62,802 bases of DNA. It comes from DATHXC01 sp041662005. GTDB lineage: Bacteria; Pseudomonadota; Gammaproteobacteria; Burkholderiales; Methylophilaceae. Positions 42,603 to 50,818 of the stretch are shown here, piece after piece (the first letter of the stretch is position 1; each line of letters starts with the position of its first letter). Under the pieces are notes generated by a model that was not told the DNA's origin, searched no databases, and was given only the letters and a program-made list of their open reading frames with translations. Location of the stretch: the NCBI GenBank assembly GCA_041662005.1, contig JBAZTJ010000001.1, forward strand, positions 1 through 62,802, written 5' to 3'. The translations under genes and the position numbers were made by a program.

Positions 42603-42962
42603 ATGGCAAAAAATGTACTGGGTACTACGCTACAAGTATGCAGCCTGGACCCACTCACCGGATTTACCCGCAACGGCTGCTGCGACACCGGGCCTGAAGA
42701 CACAGGGAGTCATACCGTATGCATACAGGCCACAGAAGAGTTTTTGGTTTTTTCCCAGTCCCGTGGCAATGACTTGAGCACACCAAGGCCGGAATACGGT
42801 TTTGAAGGATTACAACCAGGCGATCGTTGGTGTTTGTGTGCCCCGCGCTGGCATGAAGCCGCGGAGGCAGGCTTCGCGCCGCCTGTGATACTGGAAGCCA
42901 CTCATGAGAAATGCCTGGAGCATGTGAGTTTGGGTGATTTGAAATATCACGCGTTAAGATAA
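42603..42962 (+). CDS. DUF2237 family protein
   Basis: 119 residues from ATG 42603 (AGAGG upstream). NVLGTTLQVCSLDPLTGFTR, NGCCDTGPEDTGSHTVCIQ and PGDRWCLCAPRW are the DUF2237 hallmarks, with several conserved cysteines. Function unknown. Confidence 0.9.
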   Translation: MAKNVLGTTLQVCSLDPLTGFTRNGCCDTGPEDTGSHTVCIQATEEFLVFSQSRGNDLSTPRPEYGFEGLQPGDRWCLCAPRWHEAAEAGFAPPVILEATHEKCLEHVSLGDLKYHALR

Positions 42963-42985
42963 GCCAGTAGAATTTTCCTTCAGTT

Positions 42986-43090
42986 CATTTCGTTGAAAAA
43001 TCAACGCTAGCAAGGCGCAGAGGCGAAGACAGTACAATGCGTACGGCAAGCCGAATGCAACGCAGCTAGCGTTGATTTAGCAATGAAATG
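42986..43090. repeat. 105-bp long imperfect inverted repeat element
   Basis: The left arm CATTTCGTTG, then AAATCAACGCTAGC, is mirrored by GCTAGCGTTGATTT, then CAATGAAATG at the right end. The 14-bp inner arms match perfectly and the outer arms match nine of ten. Between them lies GCGCAGAGGCGAAGACAGTAC and a GTAC-centred loop. It resembles MITE- or REP-like elements scattered in proteobacterial genomes. On the minus strand its T-rich far arm could also end 6S RNA transcription. Confidence 0.7.
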
Positions 43091-43096
43091 GGGGGA

Positions 43097-43273
43097 GTTC
43101 CCCGCAAATGAAGCCTAAGCCAGCATCCTGAACCAAAAAGGCTCAAGTGGTAATAGTCTAGAGCGCATTAGGTGCACCCGCAAATGGAGCGCGCTCACAG
43201 CAACTCGAATGACCAAAACCGATGCTATAAACTAGTTCTAGGAATATATAGCTTAAACGACACCGCAGGGAAC
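43097..43273 (-). ncRNA. ssrS: 6S RNA candidate
   Basis: 177 bases on the minus strand, just after zapA, the conserved place for ssrS. The ends pair: GTTCCCTGC with GCGGGGAAC, then GGTG with CATT and TTTAAGC with GCTTAGG. The 3' side has CTTGAGCC-TTTTT-GGTTCAGG, matching the small hairpin in the central bubble of E. coli 6S. The apical part has GAGCGC with GCGCTC. A -10-like TAGAGT (43281-43286) lies seven bases before. 6S RNA binds sigma70 RNA polymerase in stationary phase. Confidence 0.8.
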
Positions 43274-43336
43274 AAAGGAAACTCTAGTAGGGAAAAATGA
43301 CAGCGTGACTACAGCCAAACTAAAACAGCTGTAAAT

Positions 43337-43642
43337 TTAGAACAACATATTTTGCTCGGCTACTGCACTATCAATCTGATCCTGCATGGCAACGATTCTA
43401 CGCTTCAAATCACCGATGTCAACGCCGCCACTGCGCGTGGTTAACAACTCATGCGCCAGATTCAATGCTGCCATGATGGCAATACGCTCAACACCGATAA
43501 CCTTGCCGGTATCCCGTATTTCACGCATTTTCTTGTCAAGGTAGTTCACTGAAGTAATCAAACCTTCACGTTCATCCTCAGAGCATGAAACCTTGAATTC
43601 ACGCCCCATGATGTTGACATCAACACCTCTTGTATCACTCAT
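43337..43642 (-). CDS. zapA: Cell division protein ZapA
   Basis: 101 residues. VDVNIMGREFKVSCSEDERE is the N-terminal globular part, followed by coiled coil with VERIAIMAALNLAHELL. It cross-links FtsZ filaments. Overlaps the upstream zapB-like gene as ATGA; 6S RNA follows. Confidence 0.95.
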   Translation of the reverse strand: MSDTRGVDVNIMGREFKVSCSEDEREGLITSVNYLDKKMREIRDTGKVIGVERIAIMAALNLAHELLTTRSGGVDIGDLKRRIVAMQDQIDSAVAEQNMLF

Positions 43643-43839
43643 ACTGCACCCTCTGGCAATTGATCAATAAGGGCCTCAAGACGGGTACTGGCTTTTGCCA
43701 TTTGCTCCCTGATTTGTTTGGTTTCATCTTGCGCCTGCGCAAGCGCTTGCCGCAACTCGAGATTCTCCGTGCGCAAGGATTGGCATAAGGCAACCAGCTG
43801 CGCTACCTTTTCCTCTAAAGCTTTTAAATCCGTATCCAT
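43639..43839 (-). CDS. Small coiled-coil protein (TIGR02449 / ZapB-like)
   Basis: 66 residues from ATG 43839, nearly all heptad repeat: LKALEEKVAQLVALCQSLRT then ENLELRQALAQAQDE. It is co-transcribed with zapA, as in many Beta- and Gammaproteobacteria, and likely a division accessory. The frame extends 12 codons upstream, but those residues do not look like coiled coil. Confidence 0.85.
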   Translation of the reverse strand: MDTDLKALEEKVAQLVALCQSLRTENLELRQALAQAQDETKQIREQMAKASTRLEALIDQLPEGAV

Positions 43840-43915
43840 GGCAGCACTATAATTGTAAAAAGCCTGTATGGTCAACTGCTAAGCGTTAATTTTGAAAGTA
43901 TTACAAGATGTTAAC

Positions 43916-43934
43916 GGCAAAAAATATTTTTGCC
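43916..43934. repeat. Short dyad before the cobalamin leader promoter
   Basis: GGCAAAAA and TTTTTGCC with a three-base centre. It overlaps the putative -35 (TTGCCG). It could be a weak terminator for either direction or a protein site. Confidence 0.4.
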
Positions 43935-43959
43935 GCGCTGAACTTGAATCACTTATAAT
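43930..43959 (+). promoter_or_regulatory. Promoter of the btuB leader
   Basis: TTGCCG (43930-43935) and TATAAT (43954-43959), 18 bases apart, lead into the cobalamin riboswitch. Confidence 0.65.
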
Positions 43960-43970
43960 CGATTCAAGTT
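43941..43970. promoter_or_regulatory. Perfect 10-10-10 palindrome over the btuB -10
   Basis: AACTTGAATC (43941-43950) and GATTCAAGTT (43961-43970) are perfect inverted copies around ACTTATAATC, which contains the -10 box. The arms are centred two helical turns apart, as expected for a dimeric repressor. The regulator is unknown. Confidence 0.6.
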
Positions 43971-43971
43971 G

Positions 43972-44185
43972 TCAGGTGCTGATGTCATGAATCAATGACT
44001 AGGTGAAACTGGGAAACAGGTGCGTATTGCTGAATTATTATCAATACAATGCCTGTGCTGCCCCCGCAACGGTAAGCAAGCGTGGGTTCATCCACATGCC
44101 ACTGAACTAGCTGATTAAATCAGCAAATTGTTTGGGAGGCGATGAACCAAATCTTGTGAGCCCGGAGACCGGCCTAACGACCTAT
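43972..44185 (+). ncRNA. Cobalamin riboswitch
   Basis: Contains the conserved blocks in order: GGTGAAACTGGGAAACAGGTG, GCTGCCCCCGCAACGGTAAG, the B12 box part GCCACTG, and GCCCGGAGACCGGCC (Rfam RF00174). Adenosyl- or methylcobalamin binding normally shuts off the downstream genes. It lies before btuB with a terminator right after. Confidence 0.96.
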
Positions 44186-44189
44186 GCTT

Positions 44190-44306
44190 GGAAATACCGC
44201 GGGGTGACGGTACTCAAACGCAATGCCTATATTCATAATTCCGGCCTTCGTTCTGTACGCTCTATCCTCTGTTCACCTTAGGCTCACCCTGGGTATTTCC
44301 TTTTTT
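44190..44306 (+). terminator. Riboswitch attenuator with a long loop
   Basis: GGAAATACC (44190-44198) pairs with GGTATTTCC (44292-44300), extended by GGGTGA with TCACCC, and followed by six T (44301-44306). The stem encloses about 76 bases. The 5' arm begins just past the aptamer, so ligand binding could decide whether it forms. A further hairpin (GGCATGCG / CGCATGCC, 44313-44332) lies 17 bases before the btuB start. Confidence 0.75.
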
Positions 44307-44349
44307 GATATTGGCATGCGGGGTCGCATGCCACAAGCTGGGAACCACC

Positions 44350-46212
44350 ATGAACAAAACCACCTTATCAGGCCTGATTGGCCTGATTTTTACCTCCAAT
44401 ACTTTTGCTGCAGAAACATCTACACAGACACATGATGTTGTTGTAACTGCCAGCCGTATTGTGCAACCTCGTGACAGCGCACTCGCCGATGTCACTGTGA
44501 TACGTCGAGAGGAAATTGAACGTGCTGGCCAGTCCACTTTAGCCGAACTGTTGAGCACACAACCTGGCATTGAGATTGAGTCGAACGGCGGGGTAGGCGC
44601 AACTTCCAACATCCACATACGAGGCACCAACTCACAATCTGTCGTAGTTTTAATTGACGGTATGCGCGTAGCCTCTGCCACTTTGGGAACTACCAGCTTT
44701 AGTCAAATCCTGCCTGAGCAAATTGATCATATCGAAATTGTCAGGGGGCCAGCGTCTAGTCTTTACGGATCTGATGCGATTGGTGGAGTCATTCAGATTT
44801 TCACAAAGCAAGGTAAGGGAGAACCGCGCCTGTCCGCGTCAGTGGGTTATGGTAGCAATAATACACAGCAGGCATCAGCAGGTGTCAGTGGCGTAACTGG
44901 TAGTACGCGCTTTTCTCTTGGCGTTGCCTCGCAAACTACGGATGGCATTTCATCTTTAAGAACGCATACCGGACTAGATAAAGACCGAGATGCTTTTCGG
45001 AATCTAAGCTTTAATGGAAATATCACGCACACCATTGCCGAAGGGCATGAAGTCGGAGCTCAAGCTTACACATCCCAGGGGCACTATAACTTTGATGGTA
45101 ACAACTTTCCTGCCAATCAAGACTTACGTCAGCAAAGCTTTGCCTTGACCAGCAAAAATAAAATAATGAATGCCTGGATTAGCAACCTCAGACTTGGCGA
45201 AAGCATGGATGACCTAAAAAGCGAAGGTAGCTTTGGTGAGAGCGCGTTGCGCACAAAACAACGCCAATACTCATGGCAAAATGACATTACGCTTCCACTA
45301 GGAAAGTTGATTTTGGCTTATGACAGGCTTGAGGATAAGGTAAAAGCTGACGTTGATTTCACCCAAAAAAGCCGGGGCAATAATGGCTATCTTGCCAGCT
45401 ACCTGCTAGAACAAGACGCACATGCATTCAAATTTGGGCTTAGGCGTGACAACAACTCACAGTTTGGTAACTACACAACCGGAAATATTGGTTACGGCTA
45501 TCGCCTGAACTCATTTTGGCGTGTATCCAGCAGCTATGGCACCGCGTTCCGAGCACCAACATTTAATGACTTGTATTGGCCTTTTCAGGATTTCGGGTTC
45601 GGATTCACTTACCAAGGCAACCCAAACCTGAAGCCTGAAACCTCACGCAACAAAGAAATATCGTTGGCTTACGACCAGGGACACCACCGAGTTTCTGCCA
45701 CCGCATACCACAATGAAATTAATAACCTGCTAGTTGGTAGCCAGGGCATCGCAAACGACTTCCCGGTCAATGTAGGCACGGCAACTATCAAGGGCCTGAC
45801 GCTAGCTTACGAGGGCTGGTTCGCCAATTACCATTTACGTGCCAGCGCTGACATACAGGATCCTAGAAATGACGATACGGATAAGATACTTTCCCGCCGA
45901 GCCAGGCAACATGGCTCGGTGTGGTTAGGACAAAGCTGGGGAAATCTGGAAATTGGCAGCGAAATCCTCGCAAGTGGAAAACGTTTTAATGATGCTGACA
46001 ATGAGTTCGTTTTAGCTGGCTACACATTATTTAATGTGACAGCAAAATATAAGCTTGATGAGGATTGGTCGGTCAATGCGCGCATCAACAATCTTTTTGA
46101 CCGCACTTATGCGCTTGCCACTACTGCAAATTCATTCAGCCCAACCTCACCTGACTACAATACCCCAGGAACAAATATTTTCGTAAGCCTGCGGTATTCC
46201 CCAAAAAATTAG
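44350..46212 (+). CDS. btuB: TonB-dependent vitamin B12 receptor BtuB
   Basis: Outer-membrane cobalamin importer, 620 residues from ATG 44350. Signal peptide ends at NTFAAETS; TonB-box-like HDVVVTASRI; plug with STLAELLSTQPGIEIESNGG and VEIVRGP-type IEIVRGPASSLYGSDAIGG; barrel ends NIFVSLRYSPKN. The open frame reaches upstream to 44305, inside the leader. Control by the cobalamin riboswitch confirms the substrate. Confidence 0.95.
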   Translation: MNKTTLSGLIGLIFTSNTFAAETSTQTHDVVVTASRIVQPRDSALADVTVIRREEIERAGQSTLAELLSTQPGIEIESNGGVGATSNIHIRGTNSQSVVVLIDGMRVASATLGTTSFSQILPEQIDHIEIVRGPASSLYGSDAIGGVIQIFTKQGKGEPRLSASVGYGSNNTQQASAGVSGVTGSTRFSLGVASQTTDGISSLRTHTGLDKDRDAFRNLSFNGNITHTIAEGHEVGAQAYTSQGHYNFDGNNFPANQDLRQQSFALTSKNKIMNAWISNLRLGESMDDLKSEGSFGESALRTKQRQYSWQNDITLPLGKLILAYDRLEDKVKADVDFTQKSRGNNGYLASYLLEQDAHAFKFGLRRDNNSQFGNYTTGNIGYGYRLNSFWRVSSSYGTAFRAPTFNDLYWPFQDFGFGFTYQGNPNLKPETSRNKEISLAYDQGHHRVSATAYHNEINNLLVGSQGIANDFPVNVGTATIKGLTLAYEGWFANYHLRASADIQDPRNDDTDKILSRRARQHGSVWLGQSWGNLEIGSEILASGKRFNDADNEFVLAGYTLFNVTAKYKLDEDWSVNARINNLFDRTYALATTANSFSPTSPDYNTPGTNIFVSLRYSPKN

Positions 46213-46282
46213 GCCTCACCCCTTGCCAGGCAAAACAACCTGATAAGGGTTACAATATTGTTAATTATTAAAGGAGTTATAC

Positions 46283-46846
46283 ATGTTCTCAAACAAACAA
46301 AATTCCCTGTGGGTTGGTGCAATATTGATCGCATTAATCTTACTAACACGGACCAATCACTTTGGCGACAGCATTTACCTGCCTGATGCCACGCTGGCCG
46401 TATTGTTTCTTGGCGGCTTGCTGATAGCACGTACTGGCTGGCTTGGTATTGCCATCGCAGCGGCGTTTGCGATGGATGCTTATGCGCTAGGCTGGAAAGG
46501 TGTTTCAGACTACTGCATGTCCCCAGGCTATTGGGGGCTGATTCCAACCTATGCACTGGTTTGGGGTGCTGGCCGATTCCTGGCGAAACGTGAACAGCCA
46601 TTTGCCATAATGCCTTATGCCGTATTCGGCTGGGCGGCGGCGAGTGTAGCGTTTGTCATGTCCAATGCCTTCTGGTACAGCTTTTCAGACAAGGTCAGCT
46701 CACTTTCAGTGATCGAGTTTTCACAACGCGTTGCCCAGTATTACACCCCCTACGTCGGTTACGCCATGATGTACCTTGGCGTTGCGTGGGTTGCTATTCG
46801 CCTCTTCGGCAACAGCCTGTTGCTGAAAAAATCCTCACGCGCGTGA
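46283..46846 (+). CDS. btuM: Cobalamin transporter BtuM, solitary ECF S component
   Basis: 187 residues, about six membrane helices. SIYLPDATLAVLFLGGLLIA and the block VSDYCMSPGYWGLIPTYALV match my memory of the BtuM family. In the Thiobacillus denitrificans protein a cysteine at this place (here Cys78) coordinates the cobalt of cobalamin. BtuM proteins import B12 across the inner membrane without their own ATPase. Between btuB and cobO, with the stop overlapping the cobO GTG. Confidence 0.85.
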   Translation: MFSNKQNSLWVGAILIALILLTRTNHFGDSIYLPDATLAVLFLGGLLIARTGWLGIAIAAAFAMDAYALGWKGVSDYCMSPGYWGLIPTYALVWGAGRFLAKREQPFAIMPYAVFGWAAASVAFVMSNAFWYSFSDKVSSLSVIEFSQRVAQYYTPYVGYAMMYLGVAWVAIRLFGNSLLLKKSSRA

Positions 46847-47463
46847 GCCAGGACCAAACTGGCGGCAGTGAAAAAGACAGCCGCCATGTTGCGCGTATGC
46901 AGCGCAAGAAAGCGGTTGTCGACTCAGGTATCAATGCCGCGCAGATTTCACGCGGCCTCCTGCTGATCCACACCGGTAACGGCAAAGGTAAATCTACCGC
47001 CGCATTTGGCCTGCTGGCAAGAGCGCTAGGCCACGGCATGCATGCCGCTGTGGTGCAATTCATCAAAGGCCGCTCTGATACAGGAGAAGAGGCATTTTTC
47101 CGCAATATGCCCAACCTTACCTGGCATGTGATGGGTGAAGGGTTTACCTGGGAAACACAAGATGCCGAGCGTGATCGTGCAACCGCACGTGCCGCATGGG
47201 AGAAAACGCTAGGTTACCTGAATGACGCTGCCACCGATCTGGTCATTCTTGACGAGTTCACTTATGCAATCAAATACGGCTGGCTGAGCATTGATGAAGT
47301 CTGCCTCGCCCTGAAAAACCGCCCACCCATGCAGCATGTAGTGATTACTGGCCGCGCTGCACCGCAGGCATTGATTGACATTGCGGATACCGTGAGTGAA
47401 ATCAATCTGGTGAAACATGCGTTCAAGGCCGGCGTGCAAGCCATGCCCGGCATAGAGTGGTAG
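46843..47463 (+). CDS. cobO: Cob(I)yrinic acid a,c-diamide adenosyltransferase
   Basis: Adds the adenosyl group to cobalt. 206 residues from GTG 46843, which overlaps the btuM stop as GTGA; this start matches the N-terminal tail of E. coli BtuR. P-loop LIHTGNGKGKSTAAFGLLAR, then AVVQFIKGRSDTGEEAFF and DLVILDEFTYAIKYGWL. Serves both imported and salvaged corrinoids. Confidence 0.95.
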   Translation: MSQDQTGGSEKDSRHVARMQRKKAVVDSGINAAQISRGLLLIHTGNGKGKSTAAFGLLARALGHGMHAAVVQFIKGRSDTGEEAFFRNMPNLTWHVMGEGFTWETQDAERDRATARAAWEKTLGYLNDAATDLVILDEFTYAIKYGWLSIDEVCLALKNRPPMQHVVITGRAAPQALIDIADTVSEINLVKHAFKAGVQAMPGIEW

Positions 47464-47513
47464 TTCGCATGCAAATATCGCCGCAATACGGCATTGCTCA
47501 AGTGTGAAGTAGC

Positions 47514-48785
47514 GTGAAAAGCATCTCCTGCCCAGCCCTTCTGGTTTCCGCACCGGCATCCGGTCAAGGTAAAACCCTGACGACTGCGGCATTGGCCCGT
47601 GCCTGGCGCAATCGTGGCCTGCAAGTACGCGCTTTCAAATGTGGGCCGGATTTCCTTGACCCCATGGTGCTGGAAAAAGCGACTGGCCACCCCGTATTCA
47701 ATCTCGACCTCGCCATGTGCGGTGAACAAGATGGCAAGGCTTTGCTTTACCAAGCGGCCTCCAGCGCTGATGTCATTATCGTGGAAGGGGTGATGGGCCT
47801 GTTTGATGGCACGCCATCCAGTGCCGATATTGCGCTCCGCTACGGCCTGCCGGTCATGCTCAGTATCGATGCCAGCGGCATGGCACAGACTTTCGGCGCG
47901 CTGGCTTCTGGTTTGCTGGCTTACAATCCAGCGCTAGTGCCCGCCGGGGTTCTAGCCAACAAGGTGGGTAGCCTGGGGCATGCCGATATGCTGCGAGATA
48001 ACCTGCCACCGCATTTAAACTGGCTGGGCGCATTACCCCAGGATGAAGCCTATACGCTACCGGAACGCCATCTGGGCTTGTTCCGCGCAACAGAAATTGC
48101 AGACCTGGATGCCAGGATTGAAGCTGCGGCAATGGCATTAGCAAGCTCCAGCGAGTTGCCGCTACCACCACCGGTCAGCTTTAGCTCTCCTGAAAATACA
48201 GCTATCCCAAAACTGCTGGCAGGTAAAACCATCGCCATCGCACGGGATGCAGCTTTTTGCTTTATCTACCCTGCCAACCTGCAATGCTTAACCGACATGG
48301 GGGCCACACTTGAGTTCTTCTCACCGCTGCATGATGCAACTCTGCCAGAGGCTGATGCCTATTGGCTTCCAGGCGGCTATCCGGAGCTGCACCTTGACGC
48401 AATTGGCCTCAACACAAGTATGCGCGCGGCCTTGCATGCGGCATTCAACCAGCAGAAACCCATACTCGCCGAATGTGGAGGCATGATGGTGCTTTCCCAC
48501 TCCATCAACGGACAGCCGACATTCGGACTGCTGGATGGTACCAGTAGCATGCAGCAACGTTTGCAAGGCTTGGGCGTGCAACATCTTGATCTGGAGCCTG
48601 GTAAATTGGGTGCACACACCTTTCATTACGGCAGCTTTGAAACTGGGCTAGCCCCGCTCAAGCTGGCTGAAACCAACTTTGGAAAAGGTGAAGCGCTATA
48701 CAAATCTGGCGCCGTCAGGGCCAGCTTCTTACACTTTTACTTTGCCTCCAACCCGGCAGCAGCAGCGAGTTTATTTTTGTCATGA
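47514..48785 (+). CDS. cobB: Cobyrinic acid a,c-diamide synthase
   Basis: Amidates cobyrinic acid at a and c using glutamine and ATP (CbiA/CobB). 423 residues. N-terminal P-loop SAPASGQGKTLTTAALARAW; C-terminal glutaminase with LAECGGMMVLSHSING. The start is GTG at 47514. Its stop overlaps bluB (ATGA). Confidence 0.95.
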   Translation: MKSISCPALLVSAPASGQGKTLTTAALARAWRNRGLQVRAFKCGPDFLDPMVLEKATGHPVFNLDLAMCGEQDGKALLYQAASSADVIIVEGVMGLFDGTPSSADIALRYGLPVMLSIDASGMAQTFGALASGLLAYNPALVPAGVLANKVGSLGHADMLRDNLPPHLNWLGALPQDEAYTLPERHLGLFRATEIADLDARIEAAAMALASSSELPLPPPVSFSSPENTAIPKLLAGKTIAIARDAAFCFIYPANLQCLTDMGATLEFFSPLHDATLPEADAYWLPGGYPELHLDAIGLNTSMRAALHAAFNQQKPILAECGGMMVLSHSINGQPTFGLLDGTSSMQQRLQGLGVQHLDLEPGKLGAHTFHYGSFETGLAPLKLAETNFGKGEALYKSGAVRASFLHFYFASNPAAAASLFLS

Positions 48786-49450
48786 GCACCATGAGATTTT
48801 CAGACCCTGAGATCGCGGCGGTTTATCGCGCTATTGCCGAGCGGCGAGATATGCGACATTTTGTGCCGGGTGAGATCGCACCTGAACTGCTGACCAAGCT
48901 GCTCCGTGCCGCCCACCATGCCCCTAGCGTGGGCCTGATGCAGCCGTGGCGATTCATCCGCATTACCGATTTGCAAGTACGCAAACAGATTTACGAGCTG
49001 GTGCAGCAAGAGCGCATCAACACGGCCAAGGCGGTGGGTGAGTATGAAACCACGGCACGCATGGCTGAGTTCATGCGGCTGAAGGTAGAGGGCATCATGG
49101 AGTGCGGCGAGTTACTGGTGGCCGCATTATGCGACAAACGCGAGCAGCATATTTTCGGCCGCCGCACCTTGCCCGAGATGGATATTGCCTCTGTCTGCTG
49201 CGCGATACAGAATATGTGGTTGGCCGCACGTGCCGAAGGCCTAGGCATGGGCTGGGTATCCATGTTCGACCCGCTGACATTGGCCACGCTGCTCAATATG
49301 CCGGAAGGGGCAAAACCACTGGCTATTTTGTGTATCGGCCATGTAGGCCGGTTTTATGCGCAACCCATGCTGGTAGAAGAAGGTTGGACGACCGAAAAAC
49401 CACTGGCTGAGATGGTCATGGAAAACCACTGGGGCGAGACTCAAAAATGA
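48782..49450 (+). CDS. bluB: 5,6-dimethylbenzimidazole synthase BluB
   Basis: Splits FMNH2 with O2 to form DMB, the lower ligand of B12. 222 residues, nitroreductase fold: RDMRHFVPGEIAPELLTKLL, AAHHAPSVGLMQPWRFIRI, and AEGLGMGWVSMFDP. Presence means an aerobic lower-ligand route. Coupled by four-base overlaps to cobB and to the BtuF-like gene. Confidence 0.95.
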   Translation: MSTMRFSDPEIAAVYRAIAERRDMRHFVPGEIAPELLTKLLRAAHHAPSVGLMQPWRFIRITDLQVRKQIYELVQQERINTAKAVGEYETTARMAEFMRLKVEGIMECGELLVAALCDKREQHIFGRRTLPEMDIASVCCAIQNMWLAARAEGLGMGWVSMFDPLTLATLLNMPEGAKPLAILCIGHVGRFYAQPMLVEEGWTTEKPLAEMVMENHWGETQK

Positions 49451-50259
49451 GATATGCACAGCGTATTGTCTGCCTGACTACCGAGCCCACGGAGGTACTT
49501 TACCTGCTGGGCGAGCAAGACCGCATCGTAGGCATTTCCGGCTACACCACACGCCCCGCCATCGCACGTAAGGAAAAACCGAAAGTCGCGGCATTCACCA
49601 GTGCAAAAATCGACAAGATTCTCGATTTAAAACCCGATTTGGTCATCGGCTTTTCTAACTTGCAGGCCGACATTGCAGCCTCCCTCATCCGCGCCGGGGT
49701 AGAGGTACATATATTCAACCAGCGCTCTGTAGATCAAGTACTGAATATGATCGCCACAGTGGGTGCCCTGGTAGGCGCATCAGATAAGGCTGCCAGGCTC
49801 ATTGCCGAACTGGAGAATACCATCGCCCAGGTGCGTGAAACCGCAAGCTATCTGCTCGCAACCCCAAAAGTGTATTTTGAAGAATGGGATGACCCCATCA
49901 TCTGCAGTATCCGCTGGGTAGCTGAGCTAATCGAGATCGCCGGCGGCAAGGATTGCTTCCCCGAACTGACACAATTCCATAGCGCCAGCGAGCGCACCAT
50001 ACAGGCGCACCAGGTGGTAGAGCGCATGCCGGACATCATTATTGGCTCGTGGTGCGGCAAGAAGTTCCAGCCTGAGCAAGTAATGGCACGCGAGGGCTGG
50101 GCAGAGATTCCCGCCGTTAAAAACGGTTTTGTAGTTGAGATAAAGTCAGCCGATATCCTGCAGCCGGGGCCATCGCTGATTACGCATGGATTGAAGCAAC
50201 TACAGGCCATTATCCAGCAGTGGGGCGCACGGCAGGCCCATAGCAAACATTGGAGCTAA
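49447..50259 (+). CDS. BtuF-like cobalamin-binding protein without signal peptide
   Basis: 270 residues, periplasmic-binding-protein class III fold: MRYAQRIVCLTTEPTEVLYL, VGISGYTTRP, KILDLKPDLVIGFSNLQADI, YFEEWDDPIICSIRWVAELI. In BtuF this would be exported, but the protein starts directly at the mature fold; there is no signal peptide, and the ATG overlaps the bluB stop. No btuC or btuD is in the window. It may act in the cytoplasm in corrinoid handling. Confidence 0.85.
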   Translation: MRYAQRIVCLTTEPTEVLYLLGEQDRIVGISGYTTRPAIARKEKPKVAAFTSAKIDKILDLKPDLVIGFSNLQADIAASLIRAGVEVHIFNQRSVDQVLNMIATVGALVGASDKAARLIAELENTIAQVRETASYLLATPKVYFEEWDDPIICSIRWVAELIEIAGGKDCFPELTQFHSASERTIQAHQVVERMPDIIIGSWCGKKFQPEQVMAREGWAEIPAVKNGFVVEIKSADILQPGPSLITHGLKQLQAIIQQWGARQAHSKHWS

Positions 50260-50263
50260 TATC

Positions 50264-50788
50264 ATGCCTCTACAACTGATTCTTGGCGGCGCACGCTCAG
50301 GCAAAAGCGCCTATGCAGAAAAACTGGCGGCAGAGAGCGGTATGCCTGTGACTTATATCGCCACGGCTCAGGTTTACGATGCTGAGTTTGGCAACCGCGT
50401 TGCCCATCACAAAGAGCGCCGCCCCAGTGATTGGCTAACGGTTGAAGTGCCGCACAGGCTGGCCGAAACATTGATTGCGGAGGCAAGTCAGGAGCGGTGC
50501 CTCATCATCGATTGCCTGACGTTGTGGCTGGCGCAATGCATCTGCCCGGAATGTGCGCCGCCAGATGGCGTGGATTGGGCTTTACAGCGTAAGCAGCTAT
50601 TGGCAACCCTGCCTACGTTGCCAGGCAAGATTATCATGGTCAGTAACGAGGTCGGCATGGGCATCGTGCCGCTGGGGGAGATCAATCGCCAGTTCCAGGA
50701 CGAAGCCGGCCGACTGAACCAGGCCGTGGCTGCGATTAGCGATGAGGTACTGTTTATAGCCGCAGGACTGCCGCTCAAACTTAAGTAA
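50264..50788 (+). CDS. cobU: Adenosylcobinamide kinase / GTP transferase CobU
   Basis: Activates adenosylcobinamide to the GDP form. 174 residues: P-loop LILGGARSGKSAYAEKLA, TYIATAQ, the guanylylated-His region HHKERRPSDWLTVE, and LIIDCLTLWLAQ. A small CxCxxC group (CICPEC) follows, which is not in the Salmonella enzyme as I remember it. GGAG precedes the ATG. Last gene of the plus-strand block. Confidence 0.95.
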   Translation: MPLQLILGGARSGKSAYAEKLAAESGMPVTYIATAQVYDAEFGNRVAHHKERRPSDWLTVEVPHRLAETLIAEASQERCLIIDCLTLWLAQCICPECAPPDGVDWALQRKQLLATLPTLPGKIIMVSNEVGMGIVPLGEINRQFQDEAGRLNQAVAAISDEVLFIAAGLPLKLK

Positions 50789-50818
50789 CCTCTTACCCTA
50801 AGTTAAGTTTAAGTAGGC

